This document shows positions 1 through 5,363 of a stretch of 9,820 nt of DNA, piece by piece. The stretch is from contig JAEXJH010000328.1 of assembly GCA_023445955.1 (NCBI GenBank), positions 1 to 9,820 of the forward strand, given 5' to 3'. The notes under the pieces are model-generated. The model was given only the letters and a program-made list of their open reading frames with translations, was not told the origin of the DNA and did no database searches. A program made the translations under genes and the position numbers. The stretch comes from Pseudomonadota bacterium (GTDB taxonomy: Bacteria; Pseudomonadota; Alphaproteobacteria; Caulobacterales; Caulobacteraceae). Position 1 is the stretch's first letter; the number at the start of each line of letters is the position of its first letter.

Positions 1-828
1 GGCTTCAGGTCCGCGATGCTGGGCTAGCCAGGTGCGGATCGCGTCGCCGGAGGTGTTGTTGTCGGGCAGCAGGCCCTTGTCGCGCATGGCGTTGGCGATG
101 CCGACGAACGGCTTGCCGTTGGTCCCCGCAAACACCGCCCGCACGCGGCGGCCGTCGGGCAGGACCAGCACGCCCGAGCCCTGGATCTGCAGGAAGAACA
201 GCTCCTCGGGCCGCATCCAGGCCAGGGGCTTGTCGGTCGGCGTCGCCTCGATCTCGGCGCGGGCCGGATAGGGGACGAAGGTCGGCCCCTCGACGTGGCC
301 GGTGATCTTCTTGCCGACGAAGCCGGGCTCGAAGGCGCCCAGGTCCAGCACCACCAGGTCGGCCGGCAAGCTGCGCAGGGGGACCGTGAACTCGGCGTTG
401 CGCGACATCCGCGCTTCGTACTGTGGGGCGAAATAGGCGGTCAGCAGACCTTCGTCACCGACCGGCTCAGGCCGAAAATTGGCTTCCAGGAAGGCGCGGG
501 CGCCCTGCTGGTCCTGGATGACCGTGGCCTTGGCCAGGCCGCAGACCCGGGCCATGGCCGCGTCCTTGGCCACACCGCAGCCGGCGCGCAGAGCGTTAAG
601 GGCCGCCAGGTGATCCTCGTCCGCCCAGCCGTTCAGGCTTGAGAACGAAACCGCCGTCGCCGGTCGGGTCGCAGGCGGCGGCGGGATGTTGGTGGCGGGC
701 GGCAGGGTCGTCGGACCGGTCGCGATCGGAGGCGGAGGCGCGCTCGTCGTGCTGGCGCAGGCGCTCAGCAGCAAACCCGCCAGGGCCAAGGGGGCGAAGG
801 CGGTCGGGACGCGACGGGCGAGGATCAT
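1..828 (-). CDS. mltA: Membrane-bound lytic murein transglycosylase A (MltA), 3' end outside window
   Basis: MltA cleaves the glycan strands of peptidoglycan between MurNAc and GlcNAc, leaving 1,6-anhydro-MurNAc ends, and normally acts as a lipoprotein in the outer membrane. The 276 visible residues begin with a lipoprotein signal (hydrophobic stretch 8-21, lipobox LLSAC with Cys24), then a Pro-rich linker (about 31-57). The MltA domain follows, with family-like blocks YFAPQYEAR (132-140), VPYPARAEIE (185-194) and a stretch around 203-249 holding LQIQGSG (213-219) and FAGTNGKPF (233-241). E. coli MltA is about 365 residues, so roughly 100 are missing here, including the 3D domain with the catalytic Asp; activity cannot be judged. 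The ATG follows directly on the TAG stop of the upstream Tim44-like gene (TAGATG), so the two are surely co-transcribed and probably translationally coupled. Identification is firm. Confidence 0.93.
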   Translation of the reverse strand, partial: MILARRVPTAFAPLALAGLLLSACASTTSAPPPPIATGPTTLPPATNIPPPPATRPATAVSFSSLNGWADEDHLAALNALRAGCGVAKDAAMARVCGLAKATVIQDQQGARAFLEANFRPEPVGDEGLLTAYFAPQYEARMSRNAEFTVPLRSLPADLVVLDLGAFEPGFVGKKITGHVEGPTFVPYPARAEIEATPTDKPLAWMRPEELFFLQIQGSGVLVLPDGRRVRAVFAGTNGKPFVGIANAMRDKGLLPDNNTSGDAIRTWLAQHRGPEA

Positions 829-1458
829 CTACGCCTCGGCGGCGGCGACGAAGGCCAGGCGCCAGTTGGGGTTGGCGCTCTTGACCTCGCGCTCGAAGGT
901 CCAGAGTTCGGCCGTGCGGCGATCGTCGACGCCCTCGCCGCGTTCGTCCTTGGTGCGGGTGCGCACCTCGGCCAGGATGCGGACCACCGCCTTGGCCAGG
1001 TCGCCGACGACGTCGATCTTCTCAAGATCCAGGCGCGGCGCGGTCATGAACTCGACCTTCTCGCTGCGGCCCGCGGCCTCGCGGGCGGCCATGGCCTGCT
1101 CGAAATTGTCCATCACGTCCTGGGCCAGCAGGGGCTTGAGCGTCTCGCGGTCGCCTTCGGCATAGGCCTTGACGATCTGCTCATAGGCCGAGCGGGCGCC
1201 GGCCAGGAACTTGGTCGGGTCGAAGTCCGGCTGCTTGGACTTCAGCGCCGCCAGGCCCTCGGTGCGCAGAATGGGGTTCGTCTCGACCGGAAGCGGCGCG
1301 GCGCCGGGCTGGGCCGTCACCACGTCCTCGGGCTGACGACCGGTGCGACGCCCAAGCGTGGCGTACAGCTGGTACAGGACGACGGCGGCGACCGCGGCGA
1401 GAAACAGGATCTGGAGCACTTCAAGGTCCGGCAACGGGCTTTGAGCCCTGGATATCAT
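829..1458 (-). CDS. timA: Tim44-domain inner-membrane protein (TimA-like)
   Basis: This is a 209-residue protein with one N-terminal membrane segment (about residues 14-32), a basic stretch after it (GRRTGR), and a C-terminal Tim44-like domain (about 68-205) ending in the family's PNWRL-type motif. Mitochondrial Tim44 tethers mtHsp70 to the import channel; Caulobacter has a Tim44 homologue called TimA in the inner membrane, whose exact job is unsettled. The topology seen suggests an N-in anchor with the domain on one face of the inner membrane; which face is not shown by the sequence. It leads the pair timA-mltA and diverges from secB. The start is uncertain: the ATG used here has a poor ribosome site and a TATATAG element lies just upstream of it, so translation may start at the GTG at 1417-1419 (residue 14), giving a 196-residue protein beginning directly with the membrane segment. 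Confidence 0.88.
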   Translation of the reverse strand: MISRAQSPLPDLEVLQILFLAAVAAVVLYQLYATLGRRTGRQPEDVVTAQPGAAPLPVETNPILRTEGLAALKSKQPDFDPTKFLAGARSAYEQIVKAYAEGDRETLKPLLAQDVMDNFEQAMAAREAAGRSEKVEFMTAPRLDLEKIDVVGDLAKAVVRILAEVRTRTKDERGEGVDDRRTAELWTFEREVKSANPNWRLAFVAAAEA

Positions 1459-1544
1459 CTCTATATAGGCGAGACGCGTTCACCCGTCAGGCGCCCAGCG
1501 TTGCGCCGGACTGGCCCCCATGGTAGCAGCGCCCACCTTTCTTA

Positions 1545-1559
1545 GGCGTTTTAGACGCC
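1545..1559. repeat. Small inverted repeat ahead of secB
   Basis: A perfect 5-bp stem (GGCGT, then loop TTTAG, then ACGCC) ends about 20 bases before the secB ATG. It could be an operator half-site pair or a short 5' leader hairpin. A stem this short arises easily by chance in GC-rich DNA, so only the repeat itself is certain. The secB start also has no visible Shine-Dalgarno sequence, which would suit a short-leader or leaderless mRNA. Confidence 0.3.
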
Positions 1560-1578
1560 GATTACGGATTTTATCCTA

Positions 1579-2070
1579 ATGACCGACACCACCGCTCCCG
1601 TGGCGACTTCGGACGACAACGCCGCCGCGCAATCGGGCATCCGCATCCTGGCCCAGTTCGTTCGCGACTTCTCGTTCGAGAACCCGCTGGCGCCGGACAG
1701 CCTGCGCGCCGGCGCGGCTCAGCCCGCCATCGACATGGGCGTCGAGATGAACGCCCGCGGTCGCACCGACGGCCTGTTTGAAGTCGACCTGAAGCTGTCG
1801 GCCCGCGCCACCCGTGAAGACCAGAACGTGTTCCACGTCGAAGTCGTCTACGGCGGCCTGTTCCACATCGAAGGCGTTCCGGAAGCCGATCTGGAGCCGG
1901 TGCTGCTGATCGAGTGCCCGCGCTTCCTGTTCCCGTACGCGCGTCGCCTGATCTCGGACGTCACGGCCGAAGGCGGCTTCCCGCCCTTCCTGATCGACCC
2001 GATCGACTTCGCCGGCGTCTACGCCGCGCGCAAGGCCCAGGCCGAAGCCGGCGTGGCCGGTAACGCCTAA
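1579..2070 (+). CDS. secB: Protein-export chaperone SecB
   Basis: SecB is a cytoplasmic homotetrameric chaperone that holds precursor proteins unfolded and delivers them to SecA for Sec export. The 163-residue product has the normal length for alphaproteobacterial SecB, with an unconserved acidic/Ala-rich N-terminal tail (about 1-18). The core opens with [16 protein letters not shown] (21-36), and the strongly conserved block around 114-146 includes [16 protein letters not shown], then GGFPPF and DPIDF, matching the SecB substrate and SecA-contact region. The ATG is the first in frame and gives a typical N-terminus, though no clear Shine-Dalgarno precedes it. secB diverges from timA-mltA and converges on the response regulator gene; a strong shared terminator lies between them. 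Alphaproteobacterial secB is often beside tim44/mltA genes, which supports the assignment. Confidence 0.97.
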   Translation: MTDTTAPVATSDDNAAAQSGIRILAQFVRDFSFENPLAPDSLRAGAAQPAIDMGVEMNARGRTDGLFEVDLKLSARATREDQNVFHVEVVYGGLFHIEGVPEADLEPVLLIECPRFLFPYARRLISDVTAEGGFPPFLIDPIDFAGVYAARKAQAEAGVAGNA

Positions 2071-2096
2071 GCGTTCCGCCGATCTCCGAAAACAAG

Positions 2097-2127
2097 AAGG
2101 CCCGGTCATCTGACCGGGCCTTTTCGT
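2097..2127. terminator. Bidirectional intrinsic terminator between secB and the response regulator gene
   Basis: A perfect 12-bp inverted repeat (left arm AAGGCCCGGTCA at 2097-2108, right arm TGACCGGGCCTT at 2111-2122) is followed by TTCGTT on the plus strand and, read on the minus strand, by CTTCTTGTTTT. A-rich and T-rich flanks on both sides fit use in both directions. It begins about 27 bases after the secB stop and abuts the stop of the convergent response regulator gene at 2127-2129. Confidence 0.9.
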
Positions 2128-2825
2128 TAGGGCTGCAGGCGATAGCCGCCCATCTCGGTGATCAGGATCCGCGCCACGGTCGGATCGGGCTCGATCTTCT
2201 CGCGCAGGCGATAGACGTGGGTTTCCAGCGTGTGGGTGGTGACGCCGGCGTTGTAGCCCCAGACCTCGGTCAGCAGTTCTTCGCGCGACACGGGCTTGGA
2301 GCCGGCGCGATAGAGGTACTTGAGAATATTGGTTTCCTTCTCGGTCAGCCGCACCTTCTTCTGCTTCTCGTCGACCAGCAGCTTGGCCGAGGGGCGGAAT
2401 TCGTACGGACCGATGCGGAACAGCGCGTCTTCCGAGGCCTCATAGACGCGCAGCTGAGCGCGGATGCGGGCCAGCAGCACGCCAAAGCGGAAGGGCTTGG
2501 TGACGTAGTCGTTGGCGCCGGACTCCAGCCCCAGGATCGTGTCGCTGTCGCTGGCGGCGGCCGTCAGCATGATGACCGGGGCCGTGACCCCGTTCTTGCG
2601 CATCAGGCGGCAGGCCTCGCGGCCGTCCATGTCGGGCAGGTCGACATCCAGCAGGATCAAGTCCGGCTTGACCTCGCGCGACATCTTCACGCCCTCGCCG
2701 GCGGTCGAGGCCTCGGCCACGGCGAACTCTTCATGCAAGGCAAGCTGCTCGGCCAAAGCGCCGCGCAGGTCCTCGTCGTCGTCGATCAGCAGAAGCGTCT
2801 TGCGTTGCGCCATAAGGCGGAACAT
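2127..2825 (-). CDS. cenR: OmpR-family response regulator, CenR-type
   Basis: This 232-residue protein has a receiver domain (about 9-122) and a C-terminal OmpR/PhoB winged-helix DNA-binding domain (about 135-231). The receiver shows the acidic pocket D15-D16-D17, the phospho-acceptor Asp60 in LILLDVDLPDMDG, the switch Thr88 (IMLTAAA) and Lys110 (YVTKPF). The effector domain has VRLTEKETNILKYLY and the recognition-helix region TTHTLETHVYRLREKI. I recognise it as the CenR group: in Caulobacter CenR pairs with the kinase CenK, is essential and governs cell-envelope integrity. That name rests on my recall of the sequence and on the neighbourhood, not on a search. No kinase gene lies beside it, which also fits CenR. 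Start: the ATG used is the first in frame; an internal ATG at 2811-2813 (residue 5) would give a more usual receiver N-terminus, and neither has a good ribosome site. From that start the phospho-Asp would be residue 56. Confidence 0.93.
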   Translation of the reverse strand: MFRLMAQRKTLLLIDDDEDLRGALAEQLALHEEFAVAEASTAGEGVKMSREVKPDLILLDVDLPDMDGREACRLMRKNGVTAPVIMLTAAASDSDTILGLESGANDYVTKPFRFGVLLARIRAQLRVYEASEDALFRIGPYEFRPSAKLLVDEKQKKVRLTEKETNILKYLYRAGSKPVSREELLTEVWGYNAGVTTHTLETHVYRLREKIEPDPTVARILITEMGGYRLQP

Positions 2826-2839
2826 GCACCGCTGCGGCC

Positions 2840-2857
2840 CTCGGGGACAACCCCGAG
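2840..2857. repeat. Hairpin in the 63-bp gap between cenR and the L,D-transpeptidase gene
   Basis: A perfect 7-bp inverted repeat (CTCGGGG at 2840-2846, loop ACAA, CCCCGAG at 2851-2857) sits between the divergent start codons. It would lie in the leader RNA of one or both genes, or serve as a symmetric protein-binding site. No T-run follows on either strand, so it is not an obvious terminator. Confidence 0.45.
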
Positions 2858-2888
2858 CGGGACCTTAAGTCTGGAGGACGACCGTCCG

Positions 2889-3398
2889 ATGCTGTTTCGA
2901 GCTCACGCCGATGGCCGTTTCGAACTGAACGGGCAGATCGTTCGCTGCGCGATCGGCAAGGCCGGCGCCATCGCCGCCGCCGACAAGCGCGAGGGCGACA
3001 ACAAGAGCCCGACCGGGACCTGGGTCATGCGCGAGGTTTGGTACCGGCCGGACGTCTATCCCGAAGGCCCCAAGACCGCCCTGCCCCTCCACGCAACCCG
3101 GCCTGACGACGGCTGGTGCGACGCCCCGGGCGATCCGAACTACAACCGCCCTGTCCTGCTGCCCTATCCGGCCAGCACCGAGCGGATGTGGCGCGACGAT
3201 CATGTCTACGACCTGGTCGTGATCCTGGGCCACAACGACAGCCCGCCGGTCCCGGGCCTGGGCTCTGCGATCTTCATGCACCTGGCGCGGGAGGGCTATC
3301 CCGGCACGGAAGGCTGCGTGGCGCTGGATCGGCCGGATATCGAGGCGGTGCTGGCCATCGCCAAGCCGGGCGACGCGGTCCAGATCGTGGCCGACTAG
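2889..3398 (+). CDS. L,D-transpeptidase (YkuD) domain protein without visible signal peptide
   Basis: The 169-residue product is almost entirely one YkuD-type L,D-transpeptidase domain. The catalytic signature is at residues 127-145: an AIFMHLAR block with His131, followed by TEGCVAL with the presumed nucleophile Cys143; His115 (ILGHND) is a second conserved His. Upstream elements typical of this subfamily are NKSPTGTW (38-45) and the PYNRP-like segment near 84-88 (NYNRP). Such enzymes form 3-3 or lipoprotein-peptidoglycan cross-links through an acyl-Cys intermediate. The start ATG is preceded by GGAGG (2873-2877), 11 bases away. The frame stays open upstream but encodes no signal peptide, so export is unexplained and the enzyme may work in the cytoplasm or on another substrate. 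The stop TAG overlaps the stop of the convergent yggS. It diverges from the envelope regulator gene cenR, suggesting but not proving a regulatory link. Confidence 0.88.
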   Translation: MLFRAHADGRFELNGQIVRCAIGKAGAIAAADKREGDNKSPTGTWVMREVWYRPDVYPEGPKTALPLHATRPDDGWCDAPGDPNYNRPVLLPYPASTERMWRDDHVYDLVVILGHNDSPPVPGLGSAIFMHLAREGYPGTEGCVALDRPDIEAVLAIAKPGDAVQIVAD

Positions 3399-4048
3399 CC
3401 GTAGGTCCGGCTGCCGAAGATCGCCGACCCGACCCGCACCGAGGTCGCGCCCTCGGCGATCGCGGTCTCGAAGTCGTCGCTCATGCCCATGGAGAGCTTC
3501 TCGATGCCGTTGCGTTGAGCGATGGCGCGCAAAGCCGCGAAGTGCGGCGCAGGATCGGCGTCGACGGGCGGGATGCACATCAGGCCCTCCACCGTCAGGC
3601 CGTACGTCCCCCGGCACGCGGCGATGAAGGCGTCGGCCTCGGCGGGCGCGATCCCGGCCTTCTGCGCTTCCTCGCCGATATTGACCTGGACGTAGAGGCG
3701 CGGCGCCTTGCCGGCCCGCTGGATCTCGTCGGCCAGCACGCGGGCCAGTTTCTCGCGATCCACCGTCTCGATCACATCGAAGAAGCCGACCGCCTCGCGG
3801 GCCTTGTTGCTTTGCAGCGGACCGATCAGGCGCAGCTCCAGCCCCTCCCGGCGCTCACCCCAGCGCTCCATGGCCTCCTGGACGCGGTTCTCGCCGAATA
3901 CCCGCTGGCCTGCCTCGAGAACCGGCGCCACGGCCTCCCAAGGCTGGGTCTTGGACACCGCCACCAGCGTGACCGACCCCGCCGCGCGACCGGCTCGGAT
4001 TTCGGCGGCGTCAATGCTAGCCTGGACCTTGGCGAGAGCGTGCGACAT
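3395..4048 (-). CDS. yggS: YggS/PLPBP-family pyridoxal phosphate-binding protein
   Basis: Members of this family (YggS, PROSC) bind pyridoxal 5'-phosphate on a single TIM-barrel domain, show no known enzyme activity, and maintain vitamin B6 and amino/keto-acid balance in the cytoplasm. The 217-residue protein carries the family's marks in order: VAVSKTQP with the PLP-binding Lys33, FGENRVQEA (about 51-59), IGPLQSNKA (about 75-83), QVNIGEEAQKAG, GLMCIPP, and near the C-terminus SMGMSDDFETAI with VRVGSAIFG. The frame extends upstream to 4228, but that extension overlaps the divergent ThiE-like gene and has no family similarity; the ATG at 4046-4048 gives the standard N-terminus, with a weak AAGG about 10 bases upstream. 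Only 25 bases separate this start from that of the divergent gene. The stop shares a CTAG with the L,D-transpeptidase gene stop. Confidence 0.95.
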   Translation of the reverse strand: MSHALAKVQASIDAAEIRAGRAAGSVTLVAVSKTQPWEAVAPVLEAGQRVFGENRVQEAMERWGERREGLELRLIGPLQSNKAREAVGFFDVIETVDREKLARVLADEIQRAGKAPRLYVQVNIGEEAQKAGIAPAEADAFIAACRGTYGLTVEGLMCIPPVDADPAPHFAALRAIAQRNGIEKLSMGMSDDFETAIAEGATSVRVGSAIFGSRTYG

Positions 4049-4073
4049 CGGGGGTGTGGCCTTGGACGGAAAC

Positions 4074-4682
4074 GTGAGCGAACTGGAAGTCCTGTCTAGT
4101 GCGGCGGCGGCCTTTCCGCCAAGGACCGCGCGCGGACGGACCTTGCCGAGCCTGCTGTTCTTCACCGATCCGGCTCGGGTTCCCAATCCCGAAGCCGTCG
4201 CCGAGCGCTTGCCGGCCGGGGCGGGCATCGTCTACCGGGCCTTCAACGCCGAGGACGCGGTCGAGCGCGGCCGGCGCTTGCGAACCATCGCCACCGAGCG
4301 CGGCCTGCTGCTGCTGGTCGGCGCCCATGCGGGCCTGGCCGAAGGCATCGGGGCCGACGGCCTGCACATGCCCGAGCGTCTGGCCACCGAGATCCCTCGC
4401 CTGCGCGCCGAGCACGCCCGCTGGCTGATCACCGTCGCGGCCCACGATCGCGCCGCGCTGGAGGCGGCCGAACGCGCGGGCGCCGATGCGGCCGTCGTCT
4501 CGCCGGTTTTTCCCAGCAACAGCCCATCGGCCGGCGATCCGCTGGAGGTGGAAGGGTTGAGGGATCTGGTCGCGGCGACGCCATTGCCGGTCTACGCGCT
4601 GGGCGGCGTACGGGCGCGCACAGTCTCGCGGCTGATCGGCAGCGGGATTGTCGGGATCGCGGCCGTGGAGGCCCTAGCCTAG
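4074..4682 (+). CDS. Thiamine-phosphate-synthase (ThiE/TenI) superfamily protein, degenerate active site
   Basis: The 202-residue product fits the ThiE/TenI TIM barrel: first strand LLFFTDP (27-33), ADGLHM (94-99), the AAHD segment (122-125), GADAAVVSPVF (136-146) and PVYALGGV (172-179), the last two being the superfamily's phosphate-side loops. ThiE joins HMP-PP and THZ-P to thiamine phosphate. Several canonical ThiE residues are not visible: the VQxR motif reads IVYR (52-55), the ND Mg ligands are GA (83-84), the Asp of HLGQxD is absent (PERL), the Ser before AHD is Val121, and the Lys of the SPVF(x)TxxK loop is missing (SNSPSAG). It may be TenI-like or have another role, so no gene symbol is given. 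GTG is taken as the start because GGACGGA (4064-4070) lies just before it; GTG 4056 or TTG 4062 are alternatives. It ends 2 bases before the stop of the convergent NtrZ-like gene. Confidence 0.85.
   Translation: MSELEVLSSAAAAFPPRTARGRTLPSLLFFTDPARVPNPEAVAERLPAGAGIVYRAFNAEDAVERGRRLRTIATERGLLLLVGAHAGLAEGIGADGLHMPERLATEIPRLRAEHARWLITVAAHDRAALEAAERAGADAAVVSPVFPSNSPSAGDPLEVEGLRDLVAATPLPVYALGGVRARTVSRLIGSGIVGIAAVEALA
4094..4122 (-). promoter_or_regulatory. Possible sigma-73-type promoter for yggS inside the divergent gene
   Basis: Read on the minus strand, TTGGCGG (4116-4122) is followed after 14 bases by CACTAGAC (4094-4101), a partial fit to the Caulobacter housekeeping pattern TTGaCgS-N10-14-GCtANAWC. 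It would place a transcription start about 40 bases ahead of the yggS ATG, within the first codons of the divergent ThiE-like gene. The -10 match is imperfect, so this is tentative. Confidence 0.3.
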
Positions 4683-4684
4683 CG

Positions 4685-5095
4685 TTAGAACTTGAAAGCG
4701 GTCTCGAGGCGCACGCGCGGCGCCTGTTCGGGCTGCTGGGCCTTGCGAGCGGCCAGGGCCGGGTTGGATTCGCCCAGGCTGACGGCGCCGCCGACGCGGA
4801 TCGACGGGGTCACCTTGAAATAGGCGCCGGCCTGCACGTCCTGCATTTCCATTTCGCGGCTGGACGGCTGGTCGAGATCCAGCTTCAGGCCCCAGCGGCC
4901 CTTCTTGGCGTCCCAACGCAGGGTGCGCTTGTCATCCTGCGGATATTGGACGCCGGAAGCGGCGCTGGTGAAGTCGTTCTTGACCGAGAAATCGGGCGTG
5001 ACGGCATGCGGTTTGGCTTGAGCAAAGGCCATCGACGCCGAACCCGTCAGGATCAGCGCGGCAGTCCCCGCCAAAAAGAAACGCGTCGCGGTCAT
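4685..5095 (-). CDS. ntrZ: NtrZ-like small periplasmic protein
   Basis: This is a 136-residue exported protein. Residues 1-25 are a classical Sec signal peptide (Arg5, hydrophobic core FFLAGTAALILTG, cleavage after AFA-25). The mature part of about 111 residues is polar with no membrane helix. It contains likely beta strands such as RWGLKLDLD (67-75), AGAYFKVTPSIRVGGAVSL (89-107) and RVRLETAFKF at the very C-terminus. I believe it is the Caulobacter NtrZ family, a periplasmic protein genetically tied to the NtrY-NtrX two-component system and to ChvG-ChvI; that rests on recall of the family and on its position a few genes from cenR. The ATG at 5093-5095 is chosen because the signal peptide starts there; the longer frame to 5158 adds a charged, unrelated segment. 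It converges on the ThiE-like gene with a 2-base gap and no terminator. The terminal Phe and amphipathic last strand resemble an outer-membrane barrel end, an alternative fate. Confidence 0.85.
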   Translation of the reverse strand: MTATRFFLAGTAALILTGSASMAFAQAKPHAVTPDFSVKNDFTSAASGVQYPQDDKRTLRWDAKKGRWGLKLDLDQPSSREMEMQDVQAGAYFKVTPSIRVGGAVSLGESNPALAARKAQQPEQAPRVRLETAFKF

Positions 5096-5224
5096 CGCCA
5101 CTCGCCGCCTATACTCAGTTGTCCCCACCCATCCCATATAGGAACGAGCCCCTTGCATTGCGATTAAAGGCTCGACCAGAACGCGGTCAACCTCGCTTCG
5201 GTCGCACCCCGGGGCAAATTGGGC

Positions 5225-5263
5225 GATTCAATCGAGTCCTGTTGCGACGAGGTCACGCGATTC
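5225..5263. promoter_or_regulatory. Cluster of three GANTC (CcrM methylation) sites
   Basis: GATTC at 5225-5229, GAGTC at 5234-5238 and GATTC at 5259-5263 lie within 39 bases, just upstream of a promoter-like sequence. The first is nested in a perfect palindrome CGATTCAATCG (5224-5234). GANTC is the CcrM target in Caulobacter; in promoter regions its methylation state controls GcrA-dependent transcription. By eye I find only about five other GANTC sites in the whole window, all inside genes. Confidence 0.6.
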
Positions 5264-5268
5264 CTGTT

Positions 5269-5294
5269 TTGAGGCGGCGCAGCCATGCTATAGA
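5269..5294 (+). promoter_or_regulatory. Sigma-73-like promoter for the DUF3576-type lipoprotein gene
   Basis: TTGAGGC (5269-5275), an 11-base spacer and GCTATAGA (5287-5294) fit the Caulobacter housekeeping pattern TTGaCgS-N10-14-GCtANAWC well. It predicts transcription from about 5300, giving a leader of about 60 bases before the ATG at 5364. The nearest GANTC site ends 5 bases before the -35 element. Confidence 0.6.
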
Positions 5295-5313
5295 CCGGCT
5301 CCCGGCCGCGGGG

Positions 5314-5331
5314 GCGCGCCAGGGTGCGCGC
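5314..5331 (+). other. GC-rich leader hairpin of the lipoprotein mRNA
   Basis: GCGCGC (5314-5319) can pair with GCGCGC (5326-5331) around a 6-base loop; a competing stem pairs GGGCGC (5312-5317) with GCGCCC (5334-5339). Both would lie between the predicted transcription start and the ribosome site at 5351-5359. Chance pairing is likely in such GC-rich sequence, so function is unknown. Confidence 0.3.
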
Positions 5332-5363
5332 TAGCGCCCGAAAGATATTTGGAGCGAGGTACT

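Noticed and set aside
1576..2109. A 177-codon minus-strand frame opposite secB
   Set aside because: Antisense shadow of secB that ends inside the terminator stem; no recognisable protein.
2217..2888. Upstream extension of the L,D-transpeptidase frame
   Set aside because: It runs antisense through cenR, has no signal peptide or domain, and the ATG at 2889 with GGAGG upstream is a better start.
3116..4099. A 327-codon plus-strand frame spanning the L,D-transpeptidase and yggS genes
   Set aside because: It overlaps two confidently identified genes in other frames and has shadow-type composition.
4049..4228. N-terminal extension of yggS to an upstream ATG
   Set aside because: It overlaps the divergent ThiE-like gene, lacks YggS similarity, and the ATG at 4046-4048 gives the usual family N-terminus.
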